Part shown: one piece after another, positions 1 through 12,189 of the stretch
Layout: every line of letters begins with the position of its first letter
How positions within the stretch are numbered: position 1 is the stretch's first letter
Source: Euryodendron excelsum
Lineage: Eukaryota > Streptophyta > Magnoliopsida > Ericales > Pentaphylacaceae
Reading direction: 5' to 3'
Length of the DNA stretch: 64,000 nt
Assembly: GCA_033060915.1 (NCBI GenBank)
Contig: CM065378.1
Location: 34,171,501-34,235,500 of the forward strand
Notes under the pieces: generated by a model
The model's database searches: none
The model's input: only the letters and a program-made list of their open reading frames with translations
Told to the model about the DNA's origin: nothing
Translations under genes and position numbers: made by a program

Positions 1-856
1 AACTTTCAGTAGAGTGGCTAGGTCAATAATGTGATGTCAGATTGTTTGTTTGTTGTTTTTTTTTTTTTTTTTTTTTGTTTTTTTGTTATAAGTGCAATGT
101 CAGATACTGTTTCGTGCCATTACTTTGTTGAATTATACTTAGCAATAAATGTGTGGGTGTGAAATAATGTAAGTTTTCCCATGTATGGTTTTCCAACTAA
201 TTTACTGATTATGTACATGCATATCTAATTATTAGGCTACAGTGCTGTGCAAACTGTGTGGTGTGGGAATTCTCCGTCACAAATAAATGGTTAGAAAACG
301 TGCAAGAATTTTATGCTTGAAGAGTTGAGGAGATTTCCCTACCATAACCTACCATTTACTCTAGGGTTTGTCAGTGGCACTTATATTGTTACTTTTGCTC
401 CCTTACAATTTGTGTGTAAAACTCATGGCCTACTACGCCGCCCGAGCCCGCCCATCATTTATAGGGCTTGGGATTTTTTTAGGCCTAATTATGTTAATGG
501 GCGGGCTTGTGAATTTTGTTTGAAGCTTGGCCCAGCCTGGCCCAAAACATATATAAAGTGATATATTTTAATATATATGTAATTAGATTTTATGTTATTT
601 AGGATTACTTTAGAGAAAAAAATTAATATTAAAAAATTTGGATTAAATGTGTGGGCTTGGACAGACTTGGGAATGTAATTTTTTAATTGGGCGGACTTGA
701 GATTTAATTTTAGGCCCAATGGGAATTATTTCAAGCTTAGGCTCGGCCCGACCAATGTGCACCAGACATAAAGGAAAAGATAGTATACATATCTATATTG
801 TTTTGATTTGCACTTCTTGTTCAGTTAGCATAACGCATTTATTAGCATGTTTACAG
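1..856 (+). other. Intron of the eIF3L gene (5' part lies outside the window)
   Basis: No coding sequence is recognisable before the exon that starts at 857. The stretch holds a T-rich run near 54-76 and a degenerate GCCC-rich repeat at about 423-766 (listed separately). The exon at 857 begins in the middle of the eIF3L coding sequence, so this is read as the 3' part of an intron. Confidence 0.6.
423..766 (+). repeat. GCCC-rich dispersed repeat, copy 1 (non-autonomous, hAT-like)
   Basis: It opens with GCCCGAGCCCGCCCAT and continues through TTTTTTAGGCCTAATTA and ATGGGCGGGCTT, an AT-rich middle, then AATTGGGCGGACTTGAGATTT and TAGGCCCAAT. The same order of landmarks recurs at 31068-31450 in this orientation, and in reverse orientation as two adjacent copies at about 12190-12880. 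Termini and target duplication could not be fixed for this copy. The hAT assignment is an inference from general resemblance. Confidence 0.5.
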
Positions 857-3800
857 GTATGTGGAGGCAATTCGAGAATTTAATAAGATTCTGTTGTACA
901 TTTACAAGACTAAGCAATATCACCAGAACTCTCCTCAATATGAACAGATACTGAAGAAGAATGAGCAGATGTATGCCTTGCTGGCAATTTGTCTCTCTGT
1001 TTGTCCCCAAGTGAAGCTTGTTGATGAAACTGTGAACTCACAACTACAGCAGAAGTACGGTGAGAAGATGTTGAGAATGCAGAGATATGATGATGAGGCA
1101 TTTGCCCTCTATGATGAGCTCTTCTCATATGCCTGTCCCAAATTCATTACTCCCTCAGCTCCAAGTTATGAGGTGCCTCTTGTAAACTACAACCAGGTAT
1201 TTACATATTATCTATCCCTGTGTCTTAAGGGGGACATGCCCCACAATTTCTATAGTTGATACAATCAATCACTTGGGTACAATCTTTTTTGAGAACCACA
1301 TGAAACTGCTTCTGGGATTTGCATTGGTTAGTTCTTAAATAAGCATAAGAATTTGAGCTGTAAATTTTTTTTTATCAGTTACCACAATCTTTTTAAATAT
1401 CTCTGGTACTATACAGCGTGGACTTTAATGGTACCAACCATGACCATTCATCTTTTTGAGGGAAGTGGTCTGGGAATGATGACTTGTGGACATCCTTTTT
1501 TATAGGGGAAACTGCTACCTCCTCTAAAAGGGTTGGTATGAATATCCCTTTTAAGGTATTTTCTCTTTTGAATGGAATCAAAGAAATCAACTTATCCATA
1601 GAAGTAAAAGGTGTCTTGGATGTTGCATTCTCATGAAGGTAACTGAGGAATAGATGTTTAATGGTCTCATTTTGGGCTTTGACATGTGCATTGGCTTGGT
1701 GGTAAAAACTTGTCATGCTGGTTGCCTAAGAAGCATGGATATGGAAACTATGAGGGTACGACACTGGATAGGGCGATTTAAAAAAAAATAAAGATACGGA
1801 TGCAGTGGGGATATAACAAATTATATATCTATATATACAAATATAATTTTCTATTATATTTAAATAAATCACCATTTTTAATAATTGTGAAAAACACACA
1901 ATGACTTGATTTTACCTCTCAAAGGAAAAAAAAAGTCCCAAAAGTATATTCATTAATTTAAATTGGTACACATGTACATCCCAAAGGCAACAATTAGAAG
2001 ATGCTTGTCCATGTGCTTGCGGTTCAGCCTCCTAATATACAAGCCTCTCTCTCTCTCTCTCTCTCTCTCCCTAGACATAGGCATAATCAGAGCACATTCT
2101 TCATCCTTTGCGGCTGCTCTCCCTTCATAGGTCTTCAGATTCTTCTTCCTTTGCGGCTGCTTCTTCTTCTTCTTTCATTGCTGCTTCTCTTCTTCTATAT
2201 CTGAGTTTGATCAATCTTTGCTGGAAAAACAAAAAAGAATCTAGGGCAATTTCTGGTTCTCACTCTTTGGTTCTCTCTTGGGTTCGCTCATCACAAACTT
2301 TGAACAAGAGAGCTCTCTATGATTGACAATCTAGTGAAAAATATTTTTTCTTTTTGAATTGTCGCTCACTTTTTTATAATTGCACCTTGACCACCAGAAT
2401 ACTTCTCAAAATTATAAGATGACCCCAGATGTGTCTGAGGTGTGTCCCTTGGCTAGACATGCATGTCCCTTCGTATCCTACACTTGTCCCGATGGGGGGG
2501 AAAAAAAATCATCCCTTACATGTATCTAGCTGTGTCCACGCGTCATAGCTGTTTGTCCCTTTGGAAGCTCTGATAGAGTGCTTTATGTGCATGATATGTT
2601 AGTATACAATCTCAGTATTGTAGTCTGTATCTTGTAGTATCAGTCAGTTAGTTCATAAGCTGAAGTTGAGTGTTTAGTTGTTGGCTTGTTGCTCTCATTC
2701 ATAAAGTCTTCAGGTGTAGAAGGCATAGATTTTTTTAGAGGATTTTGGATGAATAAGTGGTGCATCCTTAAAGAGTTCATATGGAAAACATTTTTATCAT
2801 ATTGTAATTTGTTTGCCCATATATCTCGATGGATGTAGAAGTTAGACAGCACTAAACAAATTACTCAAATGTGTCTAGTTCATTCAAAAGGATGTTGGGA
2901 TTGAGTCAACCAAACTTATTCTTTGGTATGCTTGGACAGTCTCTTAGTTTATCTTCTGTTAATGCATGCATGTTTTCCCCAATAACAGCAGATGCTTTCA
3001 AGTATTCAACTGCTTTGTTTCTTATCGATAGGCATCAAACACTTTGTTGTTACGTGTATATATATATCTCACCTGGATGATTTGCCAAAATGACATTTGT
3101 TGCAGGACGCCTATAGACTTCAGTTGAAGATGTTCTTATATGAAGTCAAGCAGCAACAGTTGCTATCAGGTGTCCGTACCTTTTTGAAAGTGTATTCGAC
3201 CATCTCCCTTGGAAAGCTTGCAACTTACATGGAAGTGGATGAACCCACTCTGAGGTTAAATATTACTTGAATATTTTTTTCCCCCTTCCCTCTTTGGTGG
3301 CTTGAGTACATATTATCTGGTATGATCCTGTGTGTTCTTTGCTGGACTATTGCTTTGCAGAACAATTTTGATGACGTACAAGCATAAAACTCATGCTGTT
3401 GATTCTGATGGAAAAATCATCACTAATGCTGATGTTGATTTCTACATCAATGATGTATGTCCCTACTTCTGCAGTTTATTAGTGTGTTGTTCATAGCCAT
3501 CTTATCTTAGGTTGTGTTTGTGAATTTTTAAGGTTTTCAATGGTTCAAACTTCAAAGGCATGTTTGAATAACTCAATTGAATTATCTTGGTACAACTCAT
3601 CACTAGATTGGAATTTGGAGCCACATTCTTACAAAATGCAAAAAATTTAGTGAAATTTCAGCCAGAGTAAACTGATTGGCCCATTCTTCAAGTTGCATGA
3701 ATTGCTCCTTGCCTCCAAACAACTGCTGCATACATGAGAGACTGGACAAATGGGTATTCCATGCTATACTAATTAAATCAAGCTATGTAATGTAAATTGG

Positions 3801-4135
3801 ATGCCAGTTATGCAAATGCACTGATAAGAATCCTATAATTCACATGAAGTTGGGTTGTTGGAGTTACTTTAGATTTGCTGATATGCAGTTACCTTTTTTC
3901 TGTCTACACAGGACATGATTCACGTGGTTGAATCAAAAACAGCTAAGGGATACGGGGATTACTTTTTGCGTCAGACTGTTAAGGTATGCCCCCATTGCCC
4001 CCCATTGCCCCCATCCAATGAATATGCGTTATTCCTCTCAAGCTTACAAATGGTTAGATTGGCCTCAACTCTGGTGATGTTTCTGTACAGCTTGAAGGGC
4101 TGATGACTGATATGGACAGGATAAAGCTCAACTGA
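857..4135 (+). CDS. EIF3L: Eukaryotic translation initiation factor 3 subunit L, C-terminal half (5' partial)
   Basis: Subunit L of the cytosolic eIF3 complex, which binds the 40S ribosome and recruits mRNA and ternary complex. Five exons are readable: 857-1196, 3106-3254, 3361-3454, 3912-3983 and 4091-4135 (TGA), all with GT-AG borders and consistent phase, giving about 232 residues. Recognisable family blocks are YVEAIREFNKILLY, EQMYALLAICLSVCPQVKL, KMFLYEVKQQQLLSGVRTF, STISLGKLATYMEVDEP, the VDFYIND-D-MIHVVESK stretch and the end LEGLMTDMDRIKLN. These cover the helical repeats and winged-helix end of the PCI region. The block normally preceding YVEAIREF is absent, so the N-terminal part lies upstream of base 1. 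The 1.9-kb intron 1197-3105 carries a (CT)n tract and no other gene. I see no breaks; family identity is secure, exon borders are good. Confidence 0.93.
2043..2335. repeat. (CT)n microsatellite and pyrimidine-rich block in an eIF3L intron
   Basis: A CT run at about 2043-2070 is followed by pyrimidine-rich sequence in which TCCTTTGCGGCTGCT occurs twice (near 2105 and 2147). It looks like a transcript-leader or LTR-like pyrimidine tract inside the intron, but I found no reading frame or element termini to support either. Confidence 0.5.
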
Positions 4136-5127
4136 GTCGGCCATCTCCATATTTGAATACACCTCCGCGCCCGCATCGAGTTTTTATTACAATTGGAAGA
4201 GTTTTTTTTCTCCTTCCTACCTTAGTAATGTCACTTTTGGGGCATTTTTCTAAGTTAGTGCAATACTGCAATATGGTGCTTCATGAATGCAGTTTTCACC
4301 TGTTGCCTATTTGGGGAAAGATTATATTCGAAAAGCACATGCACCGTAGGGACTAGAGTTCATTGTAGTTGAGGAGTCTGATATCTTTGCATTTGTATCT
4401 TACTAGCTTGCTGTGCGCCTCCAAGTAATGATTTTTATTTTCATTGCCTTGGCCATGTTCCTTTTCAAATGAACAGTCCAATTGTCATGTTATTAAATTC
4501 ATGAACCTTTCAGAATGCAGTATTTCTCAGAAATATAGGATGTTTGTGTTGCCAGTATGATTTTCTGGTACCCCAGAGATGTGTTGCCTTTGGTGTTTGA
4601 ATTCAGATTCCAGACTGCTGCGCAGCATAATCCGTGGCAGCTCCTTGGTCTGATTTCGGTGGCAGGAGTGAATATGTCAAGTGGGCCAGTTTCTGATGAT
4701 CAGTTCTTTTTATCCTATACTTTCTTGATCACCCCCATTGGAGACTCGAGAAATCTTCGTCGTAAATGTGATTCTCGTTTGCCTCAAAAGCGTCAAATGT
4801 GTGGAGACAGGCGAATAGGTACAAGTGGAAAAATGACTGCTAACCACGATTCAATGGCAATTAGATGGTCCTAAAAGAATTCTTGGTTGACTACTTGGGA
4901 TTATTCAAACCAATGATACTCGGATCGTCTTGGAAAATTGTGGTGGTCGGAGCAGATATTTGTCTAGGTGTTCTCATTTGACAAAAATATTAGAGGAGAT
5001 TTTTATTGGAGATTGGGGACCGATGTTGCAACTCTCTCTCTTCATTCGTAACTTTCTAATCCATGTGAAGGTGGGATTCAATGTCACAATTCTCGTACAA
5101 TCATCAAGAGGCTCTCAACAACTGGGG

Positions 5128-5160
<33 letters not shown>

Positions 5161-5766
5161 ATTCGTAACTTCCTAATCCATGTGATGGTGGGATTCAGTG
5201 TCACAATTCTCGTACAATCATCAAGAGGCTCTCAACAACTGGGGCAGAGCTACCAGATTTACTCAATTTTCAAATTATAATAATTAATGAGTTGTGCACG
5301 AAATTACAAGGATATGATTATATAACAAGAGAAAAAAAAAAACATTTGCACTCTAGTTGGAACTCGAGAAGGATATTTATAATATTTCCTTCTTTTGTAT
5401 AGATGAATTTTCTTCATCAATATGTATATATGTATTCGAAATTCTGTTGTAGGCATACAGCTGAAGGTTAGGTGTACCTTCAGACATGGCATTTTTAAAT
5501 TGTTATCTGCACGATTCCAACTACCTCTCAAATTCCCAACAACCCCAAATTTACCCCCTCCGTTGTCATATCTAAGTAGCTACCTTCCCTCAGCGACTAA
5601 CTTATCGGAGTATGCCACTGAGGTACTCTCTCTCTCTCTCTCTCTCACATACACACGCATAAATATGCTCTTGGCAGCACCATTGCAAGGCAAACTTTTA
5701 TGAATCTGAATGAAAATGGTTTGTGATTGATTGTACAGCACAGGGTTATAGCTGAAGCTCAGCAAG
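4136..5766 (+). other. eIF3L 3' region and tetraspanin upstream/5'-UTR region
   Basis: No further coding exon is seen. The first few hundred bases should be the eIF3L 3' UTR. A tandem duplication sits at 5037-5246. A possible 5'-UTR intron of the next gene runs from a donor GAG|GTACTC near 5620, followed by a CT tract, to the acceptor TTGTACAG ending at about 5738, just upstream of the ATG at 5767. Confidence 0.45.
5037..5246. repeat. Tandem duplication of about 90 bp flanking a (CT)n tract
   Basis: Two copies (about 5037-5127 and 5155-5246, period about 118) both run from CTTCATTCGTAACTT to CTCAACAACTGGGGC with only a few substitutions. A CT microsatellite lies between and before them, which suggests slippage or unequal exchange seeded by the CT runs. 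Confidence 0.85.
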
Positions 5767-6064
5767 ATGACAACTTGCAGCCGCTATTGCTTGTACAGTT
5801 CCCTGAGGATAGTCAATGTTGTTGTTAATCTCTTTGGGGTTGGAATGATTATATACTCCCTTTGGCTACTAAAGGAGTGGGAGGCAGGGGTTTCTGTGCT
5901 GCCTTCTGCGTGTGATCTTATAAGACCTTGGTGTGTTTCCCCTCTCTCTCTCTCTTTCTCTCCAAGTCTTAATTTGTCGATGAATTAATCAGAGGTTAAA
6001 ACATGGTTTCATCTTGATCATAACTGTCTTGCTGTTTCACACGTCTTTATCTTTGATCATTGAA

Positions 6065-6098
<34 letters not shown>

Positions 6099-8932
6099 TT
6101 TTTTTTTAGGCCGGGGGGCGCGGGGGGGGGGGGGGTGTTAAGTATTTTCCAGCATCTAGATTTAGTGAGTTTGCTTTGACCAATTTAAAAAAATAAATAA
6201 TGGGAACAGTGCCTGCTGAATAAACCAGTGAAAGTTTCTGGCCCGTCAATTATTTCTTGGATTTAAGATCAATTTGAATTGGCATGGTTCTGAACTGTGT
6301 TATCATAATATCTTACTATCCAATCGAATCGCGCTTCTGAAATGGCATTTCGAAACATGCTACGGTAGTGTTTCAAAACGGTAAATTTTCTATTCAAAAC
6401 AATCTCAAATTTTTTTTTCCATATATATCTTGAAAGGTCACCTAACGAAGGAAAAAAAATCAATTATAATAAATAAAAATATAGGAAGAATAAAATTTGA
6501 CATAACAATATGCAAAATAAAATGGGTCATAATGCTCTTAGAATGTATTTTTAGATGATTAATTTAAAAAAAAAAATTGTGTTTTATTAAATGTCTAATT
6601 ATTAAAGAAAATTCTTCTAAAAGTACCTCAATTCTAATATTATACTTTAGGTAAGTCTATCCTACCATATCATATTTTAAAACATGTAACATACCACGTT
6701 CCGGTTCCGGTTCCGGTTACACATACAATCTAGGTTCAGGTAACATAGGTCCTGAACGATTTTTCTTGATTTTTTTTCAAAGGAAAACTACATAATGGAG
6801 AACAATACCTGCTGAATAAACTAGAGAATTCTGAGATGTCAATGACTTCCTGGATTTAAGATCACTGTTCGTTGATGGTCCTAAATGGTCTCTCTCAGGA
6901 ATTATGTATACATGATGGTCAATTTGGATTTAAGATTACAGAAGTTTTGATACCAAAATGAGAGGAGAAATTATAATACATATATGCTATAAGCAGGAAG
7001 TTGGTTCAAGACACTATTAATAAAACCCTCGTTACTTTTTTGTGAAAAGGTTGAACCTTTGAAGAGAATTTCCAGAAACATAAGTTCAAACTGCTAAGAG
7101 TTCAGAATGACATGATTTGGTATATTGAAACATCGACACCGCGTACTTTTCCTTGCTGGGAAAATGGATCCTTATTGTTCTTTTCATCTTGCTAATATAA
7201 CATTTCTAATTTGTTTCATTTTCATAGAAGATGGGATTGACATTATGGCTCCTAATCAACAGGTTCATCTACGTATGTTTGGCTGTTGGGATTGTGGTCT
7301 GCTTCAGCACTCTTTCGGGCCATATGGTTGCAAACTGTATCAACAAATCTATTCTTGCTGTAGTATCCTTTCCAGTGAGCTTATATATGTGTATATATAC
7401 ATATATCTCTACTGCATTTATCGGAATTATATGCCCCGATTCACATTAACCTTGGAACTAAGTGGAGTCTGCCCATTTTCCTCTTTCATTTTAACATTCT
7501 ATGTATGTGATGTTATCCTTAACCAGATTCTAAGTATATTGTCTCCGTGTTCTCTCTTGTTTTTATCCAAGCTGTGGTTGTTGTCATGATTTTATTCAAA
7601 ATTGACTGGGAAACAGTACGTCTTCTTGTGCCTGTAAAATAGGGTGCTTTTGGTAGTGACACTACAAAAGAATGACTTCAACATTGATAAAATACTGCAT
7701 TTTCAGTATAGTGTCTTCTAAATCATCTTAATAGTTTAAGGACTTGGAGAAATTTCTCTCAGAAACAATTGCAGTGAGATACAGACACAGCTTGCTCTTT
7801 GAATTGAATTCTCTTGTTGAAGTTGCTCATCAATGACTTACATAAGGTTCCTTTTAATAGTTCTTGAAGTCCCCAGTGAGTGGATGATGCAAAATAGTGA
7901 CGTTCGAATCTGATGAAAACGTGCTGGAGATCAAGATATGGACTAATGAAATCTTTCCTAGATGGCAAAAATACAAATTGCGAGGCCTAAATGAATAAAT
8001 TTGGGAAAATCCTTATAGGGTCCAGAGTTTACTATATATCTTGATCTCTAGCACGTTTCCAATCATACCACTAAATTTCGTAGAATTCTGAGTGGGACGT
8101 GACTGTTTTGCATCAGTGGAGAAGAAGGAATAAGACCTGCCATAGTATGGTTCCTGTTTAGTAGATCAGGCATACCAAACATCAGCTTGGTTTTTCCAGT
8201 TGTTCATTTCAATTGATTTCCCAGATGGTGGACAACCAATGACATTACTTAAGAAATTTTTTTTTTATTCATTTAATGAAAGCACTCAAATGATGTGCCG
8301 ATCCTAGCTTTAGGTGCCATGGGGCCGGCTGTACTCTGATAAATACTTCTGTTTTTGGTCTGTTTCATGACAGGAAATTATCACTTACATTGACGAGGAC
8401 TATAAAAGCTTCAAGAGTTTTATTCTCTTCCATTTGGTCGTGTGTCGGTCGATTGCAATTTTAGTTCTGGTGGCTCAGGTATCCCCACTGTTTATGACTT
8501 GAAGCGATAAGGACATATGTAAAAATTCATATATATGTTTATATCTAGGAATAGATATGCGTATTTTATGTATATATATATGCTCAATTGTTCATTCAAT
8601 TTTCTAGCAGAGCTGTTCTGAGGCCAAGTTCTTGCTGCAAAGGCTTGTCATGGCAACTAGACGAACCATTGAAGTTTTATTTTGCTGTTCTTACTGTGAA
8701 AACTGATATCTTTGCTGATTTTCAGATCAATATTGTTGTTCTTGCTGCTATTCTGTGGGCTTTAGGAGGAGAGACTACAACGCATAGCCACATTTCATGT
8801 CCAGTTGACATTAGACAATCCTTTTTGGCTGATTTCAATTCTCCTGGATTGGATGATCAAAGAGGCCTTGAAGGCATTATGAAGTCTTACATGGAGGGGG
8901 TTTTCACTAGATCATTCCGCCAGATCAGATGA
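5767..8932 (+). CDS. Tetraspanin-family membrane protein, small TOM2A-like type
   Basis: Predicted four-pass membrane protein of about 217 residues. Exons: 5767-5930, 7263-7359, 7535-7615, 8374-8478 and 8726-8932 (TGA); phases agree throughout. Hydrophobic segments lie at roughly residues 13-34 (YSSLRIVNVVVNLFGVGMII), 56-76 after the PWFIYV junction, 89-108 (VSVFSLVFIQAVVVVMILF) and about 130-165. The loop between segments 3 and 4 (around KIDWETEIITYIDEDY) is only about 20 residues, and the tail is about 50. From family knowledge, plant TOM2A/TET18-20 proteins have such compact loops and help organise membrane complexes; TOM2A itself was found through tobamovirus multiplication. The classical large extracellular loop with CCG-type cysteines is absent. 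The exon 2/3 border is the least certain: donor GTAGTA at 7360 is preferred over one at 7375. Other four-TM families remain possible. Confidence 0.65.
6067..6134. repeat. (CT)n tract followed by a G-run
   Basis: A CT microsatellite (6067-6097) is followed by T-rich sequence and GGCCGGGGGGCGCGG plus a G-run in intron 1 of the tetraspanin gene. Low-complexity sequence with quadruplex potential; no gene. The rest of intron 1 (to 7262) contains a short GGTTCC triplication near 6700 and nothing else I could identify. Confidence 0.8.
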
Positions 8933-10005
8933 ATTCAAAGCTAACTCAAAATTTTCATCCATGTCAGCTGTATCAAACCTTAGCAGCAGAAAAATTCGAG
9001 CATTTTTTTTTTGGCAGAGTTGCGTTGTTCTGACCGATTTAAAATGTTTGAATTTTGAAGTTACAGAGCAGGAACTAACTCTCACGCTAAGTATGCTCTT
9101 CTTGGTCTAGTATATTTACTGCAGCTAATCCATAAATTGAGTTATAAAAAGTTGACTCATGGTTGGGGCTAAGGATTTTACTCATCCTCCCAATGTGTAC
9201 ATTTGCTATTTTTTTTTCTAATTGCAATGTTGTTAAGGCTTTAGTTTGATATGATTCTCGTTTTATCAGGCAATGGAGACGCTATAAGCATTCCTTTTTG
9301 GTTACGTATAAGCCTTCTGATTGCATAACTAAGTCTGTATTTCATAATATTCAATCTTTTCTTGTGTTCTTCTTCTTTTCTCTCTCTCTCTCTCTCTCAA
9401 ATACAAGAGTTCAAGAGACACAAAAACAAATTAAAGAAGCACAAGCATACACACAAAAAAGCACATCTTGGGGCATTTTCAAGTCAAGAGGCATACTAAC
9501 TTCGAGCTCTTCATCCCATAGTTATGAAAAACTCTCTTTGAAAAGAAAAACTTGCTTCCTCACAAATTCATTTTCATGGAAACGAAATTCTGATGAAATT
9601 TGAAGAGAAACTTTTAGGAAACAATTCCAAAACGTTTTTGAAATAATAAAATTTAAAGAAACTTGTCAGAAACTCTTAAAAAATATCGTGAAAACTTCTA
9701 AAAAAAACTCACTTCGTTGTAGTTTACTCTGAAACAACTATATCTAGATAAGAGAAAGTCAAAACTAATACACTACCTCCCAAGGGATAAAAACTTCGAT
9801 AATGAAAGGGCTTGGAATTTTCCTTTTTGTTCCTTTTTCTTCTTTTTTTCTTCTGCCACAGCTGCTATCGTTCTTTAATACTTACCCATGGGCATGAACG
9901 ATTAGAAAAATTAAAGGAAGAAATGGAAATGGTTACATTAGATATTGACAAGTGATATACGAATGCAATTAGCCAATGCATTGAGCTATACGTACAACTC
10001 CACTT

Positions 10006-10395
10006 AGTGGTGGACTCAGGAATCTTTCGAAGGGGGCAACGTAGGCAATTTTTTTTAGCAGTACGGACCACTCGGATTTAAGTTTTACAATGAAAGACGC
10101 GTTGAAATGAGTAAAAAAAAAAGTGAGAGAAACTTTTAGAAAGACTACAAGGTAAATTATTTGTATTTTAGTGGGTTAATATACTTTTTTTTTTTACCAC
10201 ATATGCTCATAAATATATAAGATCTAAGCAAAATCTTTGAAATTTTGAAAAGGCAAGATGACATTTTCTGAATTTTAGAGGGGGCCAACGTTCCATTTCT
10301 TGTTCTAAATATCCAAAATTTTCTATATATTAGTAAAATTTTCAAAAACTTAAGAGGGTTGTCACCCTGCCCACCCCCAGGTCAGTCCGCCAGTG
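10006..10395. mobile_element. Candidate non-autonomous DNA element with CACTGGCGGA-type ends
   Basis: The left end reads AGTGGTGGACTCAGGAATC and the reverse complement of the right end reads CACTGGCGGACTGACCTGG, giving imperfect inverted termini. The inside contains GAGGGGGCCAACG. A second partial copy starts near 10601 (CAGTGGTGAACTCAAGAAT) and a fragment of similar wording lies near 25345-25440. No convincing target duplication was found. Confidence 0.45.
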
Positions 10396-10420
10396 ACTAC
10401 ACTACATGGCTTTTAAAGAT

Positions 10421-10452
<32 letters not shown>

Positions 10453-10599
10453 TACCTCCAAAGTCACATTGGACTCACCCCTATTAGGTAAATCTTGGAT
10501 ACCTTCAATTATCCATACAGCATATATATCCCAAACCTTGAACCTGGAATATCGTATCTAATGGTACGCTTTGGTTATGTTTTTACTGATGTTATGACA

Positions 10600-10800
10600 T
10601 CAGTGGTGAACTCAAGAATTTTGAAGTGGTTAAGATTAAATTCTTGAATATTGGGGAGTTAAAAAAAATTCTAAATTCTGAGGGGCCAACCCATTATGTT
10701 TTTATAAATGCTCACAAAAAAAAAAAAAACTATAGAACCTAAAGATAAATTTGAGAACTTTAAGAGCTACAAGAGGAATTTTTGAAAACTCGTTCATTTC
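10600..10800. repeat. Second, partial copy of the CAGTGGYGRACTCA element
   Basis: It starts CAGTGGTGAACTCAAGAAT and has GAGGGGCCAACCCATTATG further in, matching the landmarks of the copy at 10006-10395. The right terminus is not recognisable, so this copy is treated as truncated or decayed. Confidence 0.4.
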
Positions 10801-10920
10801 ATTTGAAAATTCTGAACAATAGGAGTTGATGGCTTATACTTGCATGGCTTTTAGTGATTATACTAAGAAAACATAACTAAAGATTAATTTTTTCTGAAAA
10901 ATTCCATAGCGTAATAATTA

Positions 10921-11450
10921 GGATTAATTACAAGCGCACCCCTTAAGCTATGACTCAGTATCACTATACTTCTTTAAACTCTAAAATATAACAAATTGAC
11001 CTCTCAAACTATCAATTTGTATCAATTAACCTCTTCTATAAACAATAAATTAGCAATCAATTAGGAAAGTAGATGAAATTTTTTTATGCAATTTGTAAAT
11101 GTTCACAAAACTTCATTTTATACCTAAATTACATTATCTTTTTTAATAATTGTCTAATAACTTAAATATTCTTTATCTTGTCAATATATTTACATGTCAT
11201 TTTAAGGGACATTTTAACCATTAGGCAATTATTATAACAAGATAAATCAATTTAGATATAAAAGTATACTTTTAGGAACATGTACAAATAAAACAATAAT
11301 TTTTTTTATCTATTTTCCTAACATATTGCTAACAGAACGGGTTGATTGATGTAAATTGGTAGTTTAGGTAGTCAACTTGCTACGTTTTAAAATTTAAGGA
11401 GGTATAGTGATACTGAGTCATAATTTAAGAAATGTGTTTTTAATTAACCC
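10921..11450. mobile_element. Mutator-type MITE with about 112-bp terminal inverted repeats
   Basis: The left end GGATTAATTACAAGCGC and the reverse complement of the right end GGGTTAATTAAAAACAC begin inverted repeats that stay alignable for about 112 bp; both arms contain ATGACTCAGTATCACTATAC. The element is flanked by a perfect 9-bp duplication TAATAATTA (10912-10920 and 11451-11459). Nine-bp duplications and long inverted repeats are the hallmark of the Mutator superfamily. It is 530 bp long and has no coding capacity. Confidence 0.85.
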
Positions 11451-12189
11451 TAATAATTAATGACTGTAACAGAAGTTTATTACACATGCATGGCTTATAG
11501 AATTTGTAACTACAAAACTATCTTGGTAACTACTTTATTTTCCAGTGATTAAGTTTCAATTAAACCACATTAACCTTTGTAAGGAAAGGAAAATAAAAAT
11601 TTTTCCTGTGATTCGTCTCCATTTTCCCTAACTGTTTATCCGTTTATCGGGAAAGCGGGAAATCCACTTCTTTTATAACAACTTCGTTATTTTTTCTCTC
11701 TTTTTATTTCATCATGACTATGGAATGTGGGAAAATGTTCTCCCTAAGATTTATATCTCATTTCATACTGTAAATCTAGGCTCCAAAAGAAGGCACTAGG
11801 AACTATGGCAAAAGCAAAAGGGAACTTTTGTTCTGACTTTCTGGCCAATTGGATAGGGATCAGGAAGGATAAAGGAAACTTGGATGGCTGGATTTAAAGG
11901 AAGCAAGAAGCCACCAAGTTTAAAAGTTGAACTCTGGGGGCATTTTCGGAGGCCTGCTCATCATGAGGGAGAAGAATTGGAGAGATATCACTATCGAATT
12001 TGACTCTAAATATGCGATCAGTTTAATGAACAATACTACCGCTGTTAAACACACTCTGAAAGTGGAGGACTGCAGATTTATAGCCATAAGATATGGTTGA
12101 GCGAAGGGAGCCTTCGGCCAATTCGAAAGTCACCATACCTAAAAACTTTGTTGGATAGGCCCCCTCGTGGGCTAATTCCCCTCCTACAA

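Noticed and set aside
1393..1716. A 107-residue minus-strand open frame in the eIF3L intron
   Set aside because: I could not match it to a gene or transposon family and it has no supporting splice or start context.
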